This document shows positions 1 through 7,983 of a DNA stretch of 64,000 nt, piece by piece. Source of the DNA: AP-15 sp963716115. GTDB lineage: Bacteria; Pseudomonadota; Alphaproteobacteria; ATCC43930; CGMCC-115725. How positions within the stretch are numbered: the stretch's first letter is position 1; every line of letters starts with the position of its first letter. A program made the translations under genes and the position numbers. The notes under the pieces are model-generated. The model searched no databases and was not told the origin of the DNA. It was given only the letters and a program-made list of their open reading frames with translations. The DNA lies in the NCBI GenBank assembly GCA_963716115.1, contig CAVQSZ010000019.1:12496-76495 (forward strand), in the 5' to 3' direction.

Positions 1-794
1 ATGTAGATCGCCAGAAAGCCGCTGGTGCCGACGAGCTGCGCGACGCCGAAGACCGAGAGCGCGCCGGTCAAGGTGAGAACGTTGGCGAGCGGCGGCTCCA
101 GCGGCAGCCGGCGCAGCAGGAAGGCGAGAAGCCAGCCGCCGGCAAAGCCGACCGCGGCGCCGCCGGCCATCTCGCGCACGAACAAGAGCGCGGCATTGCC
201 GAAGGTCGCCCAGCCGGGCTCGGACAGGATGCGGAGCACCAGCACCGTCAGGAAGATCGACATCGGGTCGTTGAGCCCGGATTCGACCTCCAAGAGTGCG
301 GCGACCCGCTCGGGCAGCGCCACCCGGCTGCGGCGTAAGAGCGCGCCGACCGCGGCGGCGTCGGTGGGGGCCGCGGCGGCGCCGACCAGCAGCGCCCCGG
401 CGAGCGAAACCGGCACATAAAGCGCCACGAAGCCGGCGACCACCAGCGCGGTAACCACGACCCCGATCGTCGCCAGCGCAAAGGCGGGCCACAAGGTCAG
501 GCGCAGCACCGACATGCGGGTCTTGACCCCGCCCTCGAACAGGATCACCGCCAAGGCGACGCTGCCGATCAGATAGGCGGCGTAGAAATCGTCGAACGCG
601 ATGCCGAGGACGCCGTCCTTGCCGGCCAGCATCCCGAGCCCGAGAAACACCAGCAGCACCGGCGCGCCGAGCCGGCGCGAGGCGAGCCCGACCAGGATGC
701 TCAGCACGCCGAGGACAGCGCAGAAGGCGATCAGCCCGTTGGCGTGCCCCATCAGCGCGCGGCCGACCGCGATCAATTCCGGCGGCGTGCTCAC
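1..794 (-). CDS. CPA1-family cation:proton antiporter (NhaP2/CvrA-like), N-terminal part only
   Basis: Inner-membrane protein predicted to exchange K+ or Na+ for H+. About 264 codons lie in the window, starting at a GTG at 792-794; the rest is beyond base 1. The translation is a run of hydrophobic segments. In the middle it has the acidic stretch AAAPTDAAAV followed by ESGLNDPMSIFLT, which matches the conserved Asp/Glu region of NhaP2-type antiporters. The GTG start overlaps the stop of the upstream TRAP large permease by 4 bases (791-794), so it is probably translationally coupled as the last gene of the operon. The ion specificity cannot be told from sequence. Confidence 0.85.
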   Translation of the reverse strand, partial: MSTPPELIAVGRALMGHANGLIAFCAVLGVLSILVGLASRRLGAPVLLVFLGLGMLAGKDGVLGIAFDDFYAAYLIGSVALAVILFEGGVKTRMSVLRLTLWPAFALATIGVVVTALVVAGFVALYVPVSLAGALLVGAAAAPTDAAAVGALLRRSRVALPERVAALLEVESGLNDPMSIFLTVLVLRILSEPGWATFGNAALLFVREMAGGAAVGFAGGWLLAFLLRRLPLEPPLANVLTLTGALSVFGVAQLVGTSGFLAIY

Positions 795-2080
795 AGCGAC
801 AACAGGCGCGGCAGCCACAGCGAGATCGCCGGGATGTAGGTCACCAGCATCAGGACCGCAAACATGACCGCGTAGAACGGCCAGATCTCGCGCACGACCT
901 CTTCGATCGTCACCCGGCCCACGGCGCAGCCGACGAAGAGGATCGAGCCGACCGGCGGATGGCACAGGCCGATGCCGAGGTTCAGCATCATGATCATGCC
1001 GAAATGCACCGGGTCGACGCCGAATTTCATCATCACCGGCAGCAGGATCGGGGTCACGATCAGGATCGAGGGCGCCATGTCGAGGAGGCAGCCGAGCACC
1101 AGGAGCAGGATGTTGATCAGGAACAGGATCACGTTCTTGTCGCTCGACAGGGTCAGCAGCACCGAGGTCACCCGCGCCGGCACCTGCATCAGCGCCATCA
1201 CGTAGCCGACGCTGGCGGCGAACGCGATCAGGGTCATGACCATCGCCACCGTGCGCATCGTGCGGTGGATCAGGAGCGGCAGGTCGCGCCAGCGATAGTC
1301 GCGGTAGATGAACATCGTGACGAAGAAGGCCCAGAGGCAGGCGACGGCGCCCGCCTCGATCGCGGTGAACACGCCCCCTAATATGCCGCCCAGGATGATC
1401 CCCAGGGTCACCAGGCCCCAGAACGCGTCGGCCGCGATCCTGACGGCGTCGCGCCACGGCACGGTCTCGCCGCGCGGGTGGCCGTTGCGGTAGGCGAGGA
1501 CGAGGCACAGCACGATCAGCGAGGCGCCGAGCAGGAGGCCCGGGACGACCCCGGCCATGAAGAGGGCGATGATCGAAATCGTGCCGCCGGTGGCGAGCGA
1601 GTAGATGACCGCATTGTGGCTCGGCGGCACCAGGAGCGCCTGCACCGAGGCGCTGATCGTCACATTGGTGGCGAAAACGCGGGGGTAGCCCACTTTCTCC
1701 ATCTGCGGGATCATGACCGAGCCGATCGCCGAGGTGTCGGCCACCGCCGAGCCCGAGATGCCGCTCAAAAACGTCGTGGCCAGCACGTTGACCGCGGAGA
1801 GCCCGCCGCGCACCCGCACGATCCCGACCAGCACGTTGGCGAACGCGACCAGCCGCTTCGCCATGCCGCCCTCGGCCATGATCGCGCCCGCCAGCACGAA
1901 GAACGGGATCGTCAGCATCGCGAACTTGCTGACCCCGCTCGACACCTGCAGCATCACCGCCTCGAGCGGGATGCCGATCCACCAGGCGCCGGCCAGCGCG
2001 CCCAAGCCCAGCGCATAGGCGATCGGCACGCCGAGCGCAAAGCAGCCGAAGAGGGTCGCGACGACGATCAGGATTTCCAT
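791..2080 (-). CDS. TRAP transporter large permease (DctM family)
   Basis: Large membrane subunit of a tripartite ATP-independent periplasmic (TRAP) transporter, which uses an ion gradient to import organic acids or similar solutes delivered by the DctP binding protein. It has 429 residues, the usual DctM length, and is hydrophobic throughout with many predicted helices. The family signatures are present: GVPIAYALG near the N-terminus, a Gly-rich GISGSAVAD stretch near residue 110, and a C-terminal GLCHPPVG motif. It follows the DctQ gene by 21 bases, and its stop overlaps the antiporter start. The substrate is unknown; the neighbouring crotonase and dioxygenase suggest an aromatic or terpenoid acid (inference). 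Confidence 0.93.
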   Translation of the reverse strand: MEILIVVATLFGCFALGVPIAYALGLGALAGAWWIGIPLEAVMLQVSSGVSKFAMLTIPFFVLAGAIMAEGGMAKRLVAFANVLVGIVRVRGGLSAVNVLATTFLSGISGSAVADTSAIGSVMIPQMEKVGYPRVFATNVTISASVQALLVPPSHNAVIYSLATGGTISIIALFMAGVVPGLLLGASLIVLCLVLAYRNGHPRGETVPWRDAVRIAADAFWGLVTLGIILGGILGGVFTAIEAGAVACLWAFFVTMFIYRDYRWRDLPLLIHRTMRTVAMVMTLIAFAASVGYVMALMQVPARVTSVLLTLSSDKNVILFLINILLLVLGCLLDMAPSILIVTPILLPVMMKFGVDPVHFGMIMMLNLGIGLCHPPVGSILFVGCAVGRVTIEEVVREIWPFYAVMFAVLMLVTYIPAISLWLPRLLSL

Positions 2081-2101
2081 CGGCGACGGGCTTGGGCCGG
2101 A

Positions 2102-2608
2102 TCAACCGCCATGCGGATCGGCGGGCTGCGGCGGCGGCCCGATCAGCAGCCGCTCGGCGACGAACAGCAGGGTGAGCGCGCCGCCGATCGGGATCGGCAG
2201 GTAGGTGACGCCGACCGACAACGCCGGAAACTCGGCGATCGACTGGTGCCAGGTGGCTTCGACCAGCCGCATGCCCCAGATGACCATGAACAGGCTCAGC
2301 AGCGCCGTCAGCAGCTCGGCGATCGATTCGAAGAGCCGCCGCCAGAAATCCGGCAGGATCCGCACCAATACCGACACCCGCATGTGCGCGCCGGAGCGGT
2401 AGCAGGAGGCGGCCCCGAAAAAGGTCAGCACGATCGTCAACAGGATCGCCATCGGCTCCGGCCACGAGGCGGCGCGGTTGAGGACATAGCGGGTGTAGAC
2501 GCTCCACGGGATCACCGCCGAGATCAGCACCAACGCCGAGCCGGAGACGACGGCGCAGACAAAGTACAGCGCATCCATCGCCCGGCGCAGGCGGCCGGCC
2601 GCCGTCAT
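2102..2608 (-). CDS. TRAP transporter small permease (DctQ family)
   Basis: Small membrane subunit of the TRAP transporter, 168 residues with four predicted transmembrane helices. It carries the typical DctQ pattern: a first helix after about 15 polar residues, then WPEPMAILLTIVLTFFGAA and a conserved polar loop (RSGAHMRVSVL). It forms a complex with the DctM protein encoded 21 bases downstream. It is separated from dctP by about 120 bases holding a palindromic repeat, so transcription from the upstream genes may be partly attenuated there (inference). Confidence 0.9.
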   Translation of the reverse strand: MTAAGRLRRAMDALYFVCAVVSGSALVLISAVIPWSVYTRYVLNRAASWPEPMAILLTIVLTFFGAASCYRSGAHMRVSVLVRILPDFWRRLFESIAELLTALLSLFMVIWGMRLVEATWHQSIAEFPALSVGVTYLPIPIGGALTLLFVAERLLIGPPPQPADPHGG

Positions 2609-2632
2609 TTTCCCGCGATCCTCATCCCGTCA

Positions 2633-2692
2633 TGCCGGCGAAAGCCGGTATCCAACTCCGCAATGGGTCCCGGCCTGCGCCGGGAAGACGAA
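2633..2692. repeat. REP-like palindromic repeat between dctP and dctQ
   Basis: Two GC-rich hairpins (GCCGGCGAAAGCCGG and CCCGGCCTGCGCCGGG) sit in the dctP-dctQ gap. It belongs with the other 'cgaaagc(g)gg' elements near 5656, 9600 and 34498. The location inside an operon is typical of REP elements that adjust mRNA stability between genes. Confidence 0.7.
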
Positions 2693-2730
2693 CCAACACG
2701 CGCATGTCTGTGTCGGAAATGGCTGCAATC

Positions 2731-3732
2731 TCAATCGACCGCCTCGATCTGCTTGATCAGGTCGGCGTATTTGGCGCCGTATTTGTCCCAGACCGGCTTT
2801 ACCGCCTTCTGGAACGGGGTCTTGTCGGAAATCGTGATGATGTCGATGCCGGCGGCCTTCATCTTGGCCATCGCCTGCTCTTCCTTTTCGTTCCACAGGC
2901 GGCGCTCGTCGAGCTGCGCCTCGCGCGCCAGCTTCCTGATCAGCGCCTGGTCGTCCTTGGAAAGCGTGTCCCAGACCGGCCGCGAAAACACCAGCATCTC
3001 GGGCACGATCAGGTGCTCGGTCAGGGTGTAGTACTTGGCGACCTGGTAATGGTTGTCGAAATAAAAGCTCGGCGGGTTGTTCTCGGCGCCGTCGACGACG
3101 CCCGTCTGCAGGGCGCTGAACACCTGGTCGTAGCCCATCGCCACCCCGTTGCCGCCGAGCGCGTTCATCATGTCGACGAACATCGGGTTGCCCATGACGC
3201 GGACCTTGAGGCCCTTCACGTCGGCGATGTCCTTGATCGGCCGCTTGGTGTCGTAGAGGTTGCGCGCGCCGGCGTCCATGAAGGCGAGGCCGACGAGGTG
3301 GGTGTTCGGGTTGTCGGTGACCTTGTCGAGCAGCGCCTGGCCGATCGGCCCGTCGATCACCTTGTCCATATGCGCGGTGCTGCGAAACAGGAACGGCAGG
3401 TTGAAGACGTTGAGGTCGTCGACGACCGGCCCGAGCGCGCCGACGCTGACCCGCGCCATTTGGATCGCGCCCACCTGCGCCTGCTCGATCGCCTCCTTCT
3501 CGCCGCCGAGCTGCATCGCCGCGTACATCTGGATGGTCAGCCGCCCGCCGGTCGCCTCGGCGAGCTTTTTCCCCATGTTCTCGACCGCCTGCACCGTCGG
3601 GTAGCCTTCCGGGTGCACGTCGGACACCTTGAGCACCATCTTCTGGTCCGCCGCCCACGCCGTTCGGCCGCCGATCAGGCCGAGGACCGACGCGCCCATT
3701 CCGATCTGCAACGCAAGCCGTCTGTCGATCAT
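2731..3732 (-). CDS. TRAP transporter substrate-binding protein (DctP family)
   Basis: Periplasmic binding protein, 333 residues. The start chosen is the ATG at 3730-3732, after a GGGAGG ribosome site. It gives an export signal with an Arg-Arg pair and hydrophobic core (MIDRRLALQIGMGASVLGLI), cleaved around AWA-AD near residue 28. The mature part has the DctP fold signatures: VHPEGYPT near the start, the substrate-carboxylate region ARNLYDTKRPIKDIADVKG near residue 160 with the conserved Arg, and LQTGVVDGAENN near residue 205. The same frame stays open upstream of this ATG, antisense and out of frame with the permease gene, but that extension has no homology. First of the three TRAP genes. 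Confidence 0.93.
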   Translation of the reverse strand: MIDRRLALQIGMGASVLGLIGGRTAWAADQKMVLKVSDVHPEGYPTVQAVENMGKKLAEATGGRLTIQMYAAMQLGGEKEAIEQAQVGAIQMARVSVGALGPVVDDLNVFNLPFLFRSTAHMDKVIDGPIGQALLDKVTDNPNTHLVGLAFMDAGARNLYDTKRPIKDIADVKGLKVRVMGNPMFVDMMNALGGNGVAMGYDQVFSALQTGVVDGAENNPPSFYFDNHYQVAKYYTLTEHLIVPEMLVFSRPVWDTLSKDDQALIRKLAREAQLDERRLWNEKEEQAMAKMKAAGIDIITISDKTPFQKAVKPVWDKYGAKYADLIKQIEAVD

Positions 3733-3761
3733 CTCCGAGCCCTCCCGTTGTTGTGTCGTCG

Positions 3762-4676
3762 TCAGAACTGGACCTGCGATGTCCGCAGCCTGCGCATCAG
3801 GATGATCACCAGCGGGATCAACAGCGGCAGCGCCGAGAACACCGCCGCCACCCCGAGCCGCGGCTGGGCCATGTCGAACGCGTAGCGGATGCTGAGCGTC
3901 GCCAATACATTGGTCAAATTCGCCGGGCCGCCGCCGCTGACGAAATAGACGGCGTTGTAGTCGCCGAGCGCGAAGATCGTCGTGAGCAGGGTGCAGATCA
4001 GATAGAGGTTGCCGAGCAGCGGAAAATTGATGTGCGCGAACATGCGCAGCCCGGAAGCGCCGTCGACCTTCGCCGCCTCCTGAACCTCCGACGGGATCGC
4101 CAGCCGCCCGGCGAGCAGGATCACCGTCCAGAACGGCAGCCACTTCCAGATATGCGAGGCCATCACCGCGCCGAGCGCGCTCCAGCGGTGGCTGAGCCAG
4201 TCCGGGCCGGCGACGCCGAAAAGATGCCACAACAGGTTGTTGACGAGGCCCCAATCGCCGTTGAGCATCCAGTGGATCGACATGTAGGCCGGCTGCGCCG
4301 GAACCGCCCACGGCAGCACGAAGATCATCAGCAGCGCCTTGACCCACCAGCCCTTGCGCACGAAGAAGCCCGACAGCAGCAGGGCGAGGAACATTTTGAG
4401 ATTGATCGCGACGCCGAGATAGAGCGCGGTGTTGACGACGGTCTGGGGGTAGATCGGGTCGGAAACCAGCGTGCCGTAGAGGCCGGGGTCGCTGCCCATC
4501 CAGATGCCGAAGGCGACCGGATAGGCGACGAACGCCAGAAACACGGCCGCGTACGGCACGCAGAAGGCGACCGCCCAGGCATATTCCGAGCCCAGCAGAT
4601 GGCCGCGCCACGACCGGCCTCGCGCCCGCGGACGGGCCGCCGGGGCGGGCAGGGCTTGCGCGATGTCAGCCGGCAT
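3762..4676 (-). CDS. ABC sugar transporter permease (MalF/UgpA-like), orphan
   Basis: Inner-membrane subunit, 304 residues, six predicted helices. Near residue 210 it has the EAA loop that docks the ATPase (EVQEAAKVDGASGLRMF, then NFPLL), as in MalF/UgpA/ThuF permeases of family 1 sugar importers. It ends in the usual basic tail. No second permease, ATPase or family 1 binding protein is present in this window. Instead it lies 29 bases upstream of the TRAP dctP gene and 74 bases downstream of the crotonase gene. It is either a leftover of an ABC operon replaced by a TRAP set, or it works with components encoded elsewhere. Confidence 0.85.
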   Translation of the reverse strand: MPADIAQALPAPAARPRARGRSWRGHLLGSEYAWAVAFCVPYAAVFLAFVAYPVAFGIWMGSDPGLYGTLVSDPIYPQTVVNTALYLGVAINLKMFLALLLSGFFVRKGWWVKALLMIFVLPWAVPAQPAYMSIHWMLNGDWGLVNNLLWHLFGVAGPDWLSHRWSALGAVMASHIWKWLPFWTVILLAGRLAIPSEVQEAAKVDGASGLRMFAHINFPLLGNLYLICTLLTTIFALGDYNAVYFVSGGGPANLTNVLATLSIRYAFDMAQPRLGVAAVFSALPLLIPLVIILMRRLRTSQVQF

Positions 4677-4750
4677 TGCCCGGCCTCCCGATGGTGAGGG
4701 CGGCTATTGTCCGGCCTTTTGCCCGGCGCGACAACAGCGCCCGCGTCCGG

Positions 4751-5527
4751 TTACGCCGGCCCCTCGGGCTTCTCGCCGAGCGCCAGAAGCTCCATGCCGA
4801 GACCGTAGCCCAAGAGGTCGTGCATTTGCCGCCGCAGCGCCTCGGTCAGCAGCAGCCGGGTATAGCGCAGCGCCAAGGTCGGCTTCTTGGCGAGGTCTTC
4901 GGCGATCTCCCAGGCGCGGGCCAGCACCTTGTCGGGCGGATGCACCTCGGCGACGAGGCCGAATTCGAGCGCCTTTTGGGCGTCGAGCGTCTGCCCGGTC
5001 AGCAGGAAGTAGCGGCCGCGGTTCATCCCCAAAAGCAGCGGGTAGACGATGTGCATGCCGTCGCCCGGCACCACCTCCGAGGCGAAATGCGCCGAATCCT
5101 GGAATTGCGCGGTGTCGGCGGCGAGCACGATATCGCACAAGAGCGGGATCTCGGAATGGCGCCAGGCCGGACCGTTGATCGCGCTGATCACCGGCGCCTC
5201 GATGTTGAGGAGGTTCATCAACAGATGCCGGCCCTCCCAATGGATGCGGTCGATGCGCTCGATCGACGGGCGCGTCGGGAAGGACGAGGTGCCGGGTGTG
5301 GCCCGCGGGCCGGAGAACTCGGCCCCGGTCCCGGTCAGGATCACCACCCGGTTGTCGCGGTCGGCGCCGATGTCGTGGAACAGCTCGGGCAATTCGCCGT
5401 GCGGCAGAAACCCCCAGCGCAACGACTGGCCCTCGGTGTGGAGGGTGACCTCGAGGATGCCGTCGCGGCGCGCCAGCCGCGCCGACTGGTATTTGGTCGC
5501 ATACTGGTCGAGCGTGCTCATCCCCAC
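4751..5527 (-). CDS. Enoyl-CoA hydratase/isomerase family protein resembling 6-oxocamphor hydrolase
   Basis: Crotonase-fold protein of 258 residues. The central part (EGRHLLMNLLNIEAPVISAI, then EIPLLCDIVLAA, FQDSAHF, VVPGDGMH) closely matches what I recall of 6-oxocamphor hydrolase. That crotonase hydrolyses the C-C bond of a beta-diketone instead of hydrating enoyl-CoA. The His of SAHF and the Asp of PGDG sit where the hydrolase has its catalytic His and Asp. It could act on a cyclic diketone in terpenoid or aromatic breakdown; a CoA-ester role cannot be excluded. The start is MGMSTLDQ; the ATG two codons later is an alternative. First gene of the minus-strand transporter operon and divergent from the dioxygenase gene. 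Confidence 0.8.
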   Translation of the reverse strand: MGMSTLDQYATKYQSARLARRDGILEVTLHTEGQSLRWGFLPHGELPELFHDIGADRDNRVVILTGTGAEFSGPRATPGTSSFPTRPSIERIDRIHWEGRHLLMNLLNIEAPVISAINGPAWRHSEIPLLCDIVLAADTAQFQDSAHFASEVVPGDGMHIVYPLLLGMNRGRYFLLTGQTLDAQKALEFGLVAEVHPPDKVLARAWEIAEDLAKKPTLALRYTRLLLTEALRRQMHDLLGYGLGMELLALGEKPEGPA

Positions 5528-5655
5528 CTCCCGGCGCGTGATCGCTCCTTCTACCGCACCGCGGCGCAGGCGGGGAGTTGCAGGGCAGGGCGAAATATCC
5601 TAAGATCGGCCCGACTCGGAAGGCCGCACAAGTCGTCAACGGCTTACTCGTCATT

Positions 5656-5722
5656 CCCGCGAAAGCGGGAAGCCAGGGTTGCATGGGCTGGAACGCTTGC
5701 TCTGGACCCCCGCTTTCGCGGG
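5656..5722. repeat. Palindromic repeat (CCCGCGAAAGCGGG / CCCGCTTTCGCGGG)
   Basis: Two 14-base self-pairing arms (5656-5669 and 5709-5722) lie in the divergent gap between the crotonase and dioxygenase genes. The same arrangement, with similar spacing, recurs at 34498-34565. It is an interspersed element with no coding capacity. Confidence 0.8.
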
Positions 5723-5808
5723 GGCGACGGCAGTTGGCTGGAACGATTTGCGGCATGTCGGGACTAGCCCTAAGATCGGTCGAACGTGCATTTCTCAGGG
5801 AGAGGCTC

Positions 5809-6753
5809 ATGCCCGTCATCAAAGCCTACGACCTCGCCTATGGGCGGCTGCGCTCGCCCGACCTCGACCGCCAGGAAGCGTTCCTGACCGATTTCGGCAT
5901 GGTCCGCGCCGACCGCACCAAGAACGCGCTCTACATGCGCGGCACCGACGCGCCGCATCATCTCCATGTGACCGAATTGGGCGAGCCGCGCTATGTCGGG
6001 ATCGCGGTCCACGCCGCCGGCATGGAGGATTTGGAGCGGGTGGCCCGGGTCCAGGGCGCCTCGAAGATCGAGGATGTCGACGAGCCCGGCGGCGGCAAGC
6101 GGGTGCGGCTCAGCGACCCCGACGGCTACCAGGTCGAGGTGATCCACGGCATGCAGATGCTGGCCCCGATCCCGGTCCAGCGGCCCAAGGTCAATTCCGG
6201 CGACGACAAATACCGGCGCAAGGGCGAGCTCTTCCGGATCGAGCGCGGCCCCTCGCACGTCAAGCGGCTCGGCCATTTTGTCGTGATGAGCAAGAATTTC
6301 GAAAAGACCCTCGGCTGGTACCGCGAGACCTTGGGCTTCCGCTGCTCCGACGAGTTCTACGCCGGCGACAAGGCCAACATCGTCGGCTCGTTCAACCGGC
6401 TCGACCGCGGCGACGATTATGTCGACCATCACGCCTTCTTCTGCATCCGCGGCGACAAGAGCGGCCTCAACCACCTGTCCTACGAGGCGGCCGACATCGA
6501 CGACGTGATGGCCGGCCACGAGCATCTCGAAGGCAAGGGCTACCAGCACATGTGGGGGATCGGCCGCCATCTGATCGGCAGCCAGCTCTTCGACTATTGG
6601 GCCGACCCGTGGGGCCGGGTGCACGAGCACTGGGCCGACACCGACGTGCTCAACGCCCGCACCCCGCCCAACCTGCTGGAGCGCGGCGAGGGGACCGGCG
6701 GCCCCTGGGGCCAGCCGATCCCGCAGATCTTCATGGGCCACGCCTCGCCCTGA
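5809..6753 (+). CDS. VOC-family extradiol ring-cleavage dioxygenase (two-domain)
   Basis: Cytoplasmic Fe(II) enzyme, 314 residues, of the type I extradiol dioxygenase (2,3-dihydroxybiphenyl / catechol 2,3-dioxygenase) superfamily. It has an N-terminal VOC domain (about 1-130) and a catalytic C-terminal VOC domain (about 150-300). The expected metal ligands can be seen: His in RLGHFV, His in GLNHLSYEA, and the Glu in GRVHEHWAD. The ATG at 5809 follows a CAGGGAGAGG ribosome site; the longer open frame upstream runs through the repeat and is rejected. The divergent neighbours are a ring/diketone hydrolase-like crotonase and a TRAP importer, which suggests a ring-cleavage pathway. The substrate is not deducible. 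Confidence 0.88.
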   Translation: MPVIKAYDLAYGRLRSPDLDRQEAFLTDFGMVRADRTKNALYMRGTDAPHHLHVTELGEPRYVGIAVHAAGMEDLERVARVQGASKIEDVDEPGGGKRVRLSDPDGYQVEVIHGMQMLAPIPVQRPKVNSGDDKYRRKGELFRIERGPSHVKRLGHFVVMSKNFEKTLGWYRETLGFRCSDEFYAGDKANIVGSFNRLDRGDDYVDHHAFFCIRGDKSGLNHLSYEAADIDDVMAGHEHLEGKGYQHMWGIGRHLIGSQLFDYWADPWGRVHEHWADTDVLNARTPPNLLERGEGTGGPWGQPIPQIFMGHASP

Positions 6754-6761
6754 TCCGGCAG

Positions 6762-6812
6762 GCCCTCACCCCGACCCCCTCTCCGCCGCGACGGGCGGGG
6801 AGGGGGCGCCGG
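6762..6812. repeat. GC-rich palindromic repeat at the queA 3' end
   Basis: 'CCCTCACCCCGACCCCCTCTCC...GGGGAGGGGG' belongs to the same class as the elements at 9801, 10217, 47330 and 63220. It lies between two convergent genes and supplies the stop codon and last residues of QueA, so it may also act as a bidirectional transcription stop. Confidence 0.7.
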
Positions 6813-7869
6813 CCGCGCCTTCGGACACAGGCAGACGCGGCCGCTCGATCAGGCAGGCGTCGCCATAGGAGAAGAAGCGATAGCCGCCGGCGACGGCGTG
6901 GGCGTAGGCGTCTTTGATGCGGTCGAGCCCGGCGAGCGCCGCGACCAGCATCAAGAGGGTCGAGCGCGGCAGGTGGAAGTTCGTCAGCAGCATGTCGATC
7001 GCGCGGAAGCGGTAGCCCGGCAGAATGAAGAGGCGGGTCTCGCCGGCGAAGGGCTCGATCCGGCCGGTCTCGGCCGCGGCGCTTTCGAGGAGGCGCAGGC
7101 TCGTCGTGCCGACCGCGACGATGCGCCCGCCGGCGTCGCGGGCGGTTGCGATGCGGGCCGCGGCATCCTCAGACAAAACGCCCCATTCGGCGTGCATCCG
7201 ATGGTCGCGCGGGTCCGCCTCCCTGACCGGCATAAAGGTGCCCGGCCCGACATGCAGGGTCAGCAGGGTCCAGCCGACGCCGCGCCCGCTCAGCGCGTCG
7301 AGGAGCGCGGGGGTGAAATGCAGGCCCGCCGTCGGCGCCGCCACCGCGCCCTCGGCGCGGGCGAAGATCGTCTGGTAATCGGTCCGGTCGCGCGCAACGC
7401 CGGCGCGCGGGCGGCGGATGTAGGGCGGCAGCGGCATCGTCCCATGCCGCGCCAGCGCCGCGCGGAACGCCGCCGCGTCGAGGCCGAAGCGCAGGGTCAG
7501 GTCGCCCTCCGGGTGCTTCTCGACGACCACGCCGGCGAAGCCCTCGGCGAAGGCGATCTGGTCGCCGGGCCGCAATCGGCGCGCGCCGCGGGCGAAGGCG
7601 CGCCACGCCCCGCCGCCGAGGTCGCGGTGCAGCATGACCTCGACCGAGGCCGCGCCGCGTCGGCCGGCGAGCCGCGCCGGGATCACCTTGGTGTCGTTGA
7701 ATACGAGGTGGTCGCCGGGCCGCAGCAGCGCCGGCAGATCGGCGATTCGCCGATCCCCGAGCCCGCCGGCCGCCGGGATCAGCAGGAGCCGCGCCGCGTC
7801 GCGCGGCGTGCACGGGTGGGCGGCGATCAGCTCGCGCGGCAGGTCGAAATCGAAATCGTCGAGGCGCAT
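6766..7869 (-). CDS. queA: S-adenosylmethionine:tRNA ribosyltransferase-isomerase QueA
   Basis: Transfers and isomerises the ribosyl group of S-adenosylmethionine onto preQ1 in tRNA, giving epoxyqueuosine, the penultimate step of queuosine synthesis. It is full length (367 residues) with the family hallmarks in order: the DFDFDLPRELIAAHP start, VFNDTKVIPARL near residue 55, PLPPYIRR near residue 145, APTAGLHFTP near residue 175, LHVGPGTFMPVR near residue 205, VGTTSLR near residue 250, and LLTNFHLPRSTLLMLV near residue 290. The last 15 or so residues (after ERPRLPVSE) are encoded by the intergenic repeat and are probably non-functional. Monocistronic here, divergent from the binding-protein gene. 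Confidence 0.97.
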   Translation of the reverse strand: MRLDDFDFDLPRELIAAHPCTPRDAARLLLIPAAGGLGDRRIADLPALLRPGDHLVFNDTKVIPARLAGRRGAASVEVMLHRDLGGGAWRAFARGARRLRPGDQIAFAEGFAGVVVEKHPEGDLTLRFGLDAAAFRAALARHGTMPLPPYIRRPRAGVARDRTDYQTIFARAEGAVAAPTAGLHFTPALLDALSGRGVGWTLLTLHVGPGTFMPVREADPRDHRMHAEWGVLSEDAAARIATARDAGGRIVAVGTTSLRLLESAAAETGRIEPFAGETRLFILPGYRFRAIDMLLTNFHLPRSTLLMLVAALAGLDRIKDAYAHAVAGGYRFFSYGDACLIERPRLPVSEGAAGAPSPPVAAERGSG

Positions 7870-7953
7870 CGGGACCAGGCCCGGGAGTAGGGGGCTGTCG
7901 GCCCGCCGGCGTCAATGGGGGCGCGGCGCCGCCGATTTCCTGCTAACCTTAAA

Positions 7954-7967
7954 TGGCGTTAACGCCA
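7954..7967. promoter_or_regulatory. 14-bp perfect palindrome upstream of the solute-binding protein gene
   Basis: TGGCGTTAACGCCA is a perfect dyad, 17 bases before the ATG of the family 5 binding protein and just upstream of its GGGAGG ribosome site, in the queA divergent gap. Its position fits an operator for a dimeric repressor. No regulator gene is adjacent, so the partner is unknown. Confidence 0.45.
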
Positions 7968-7983
7968 AAACCGGGAGGCGAAT

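Noticed and set aside
1478..3031. Plus-strand ORF of over 500 codons across the TRAP genes
   Set aside because: His/Arg/Asp-rich translation typical of a frame antisense to membrane proteins; no homology.
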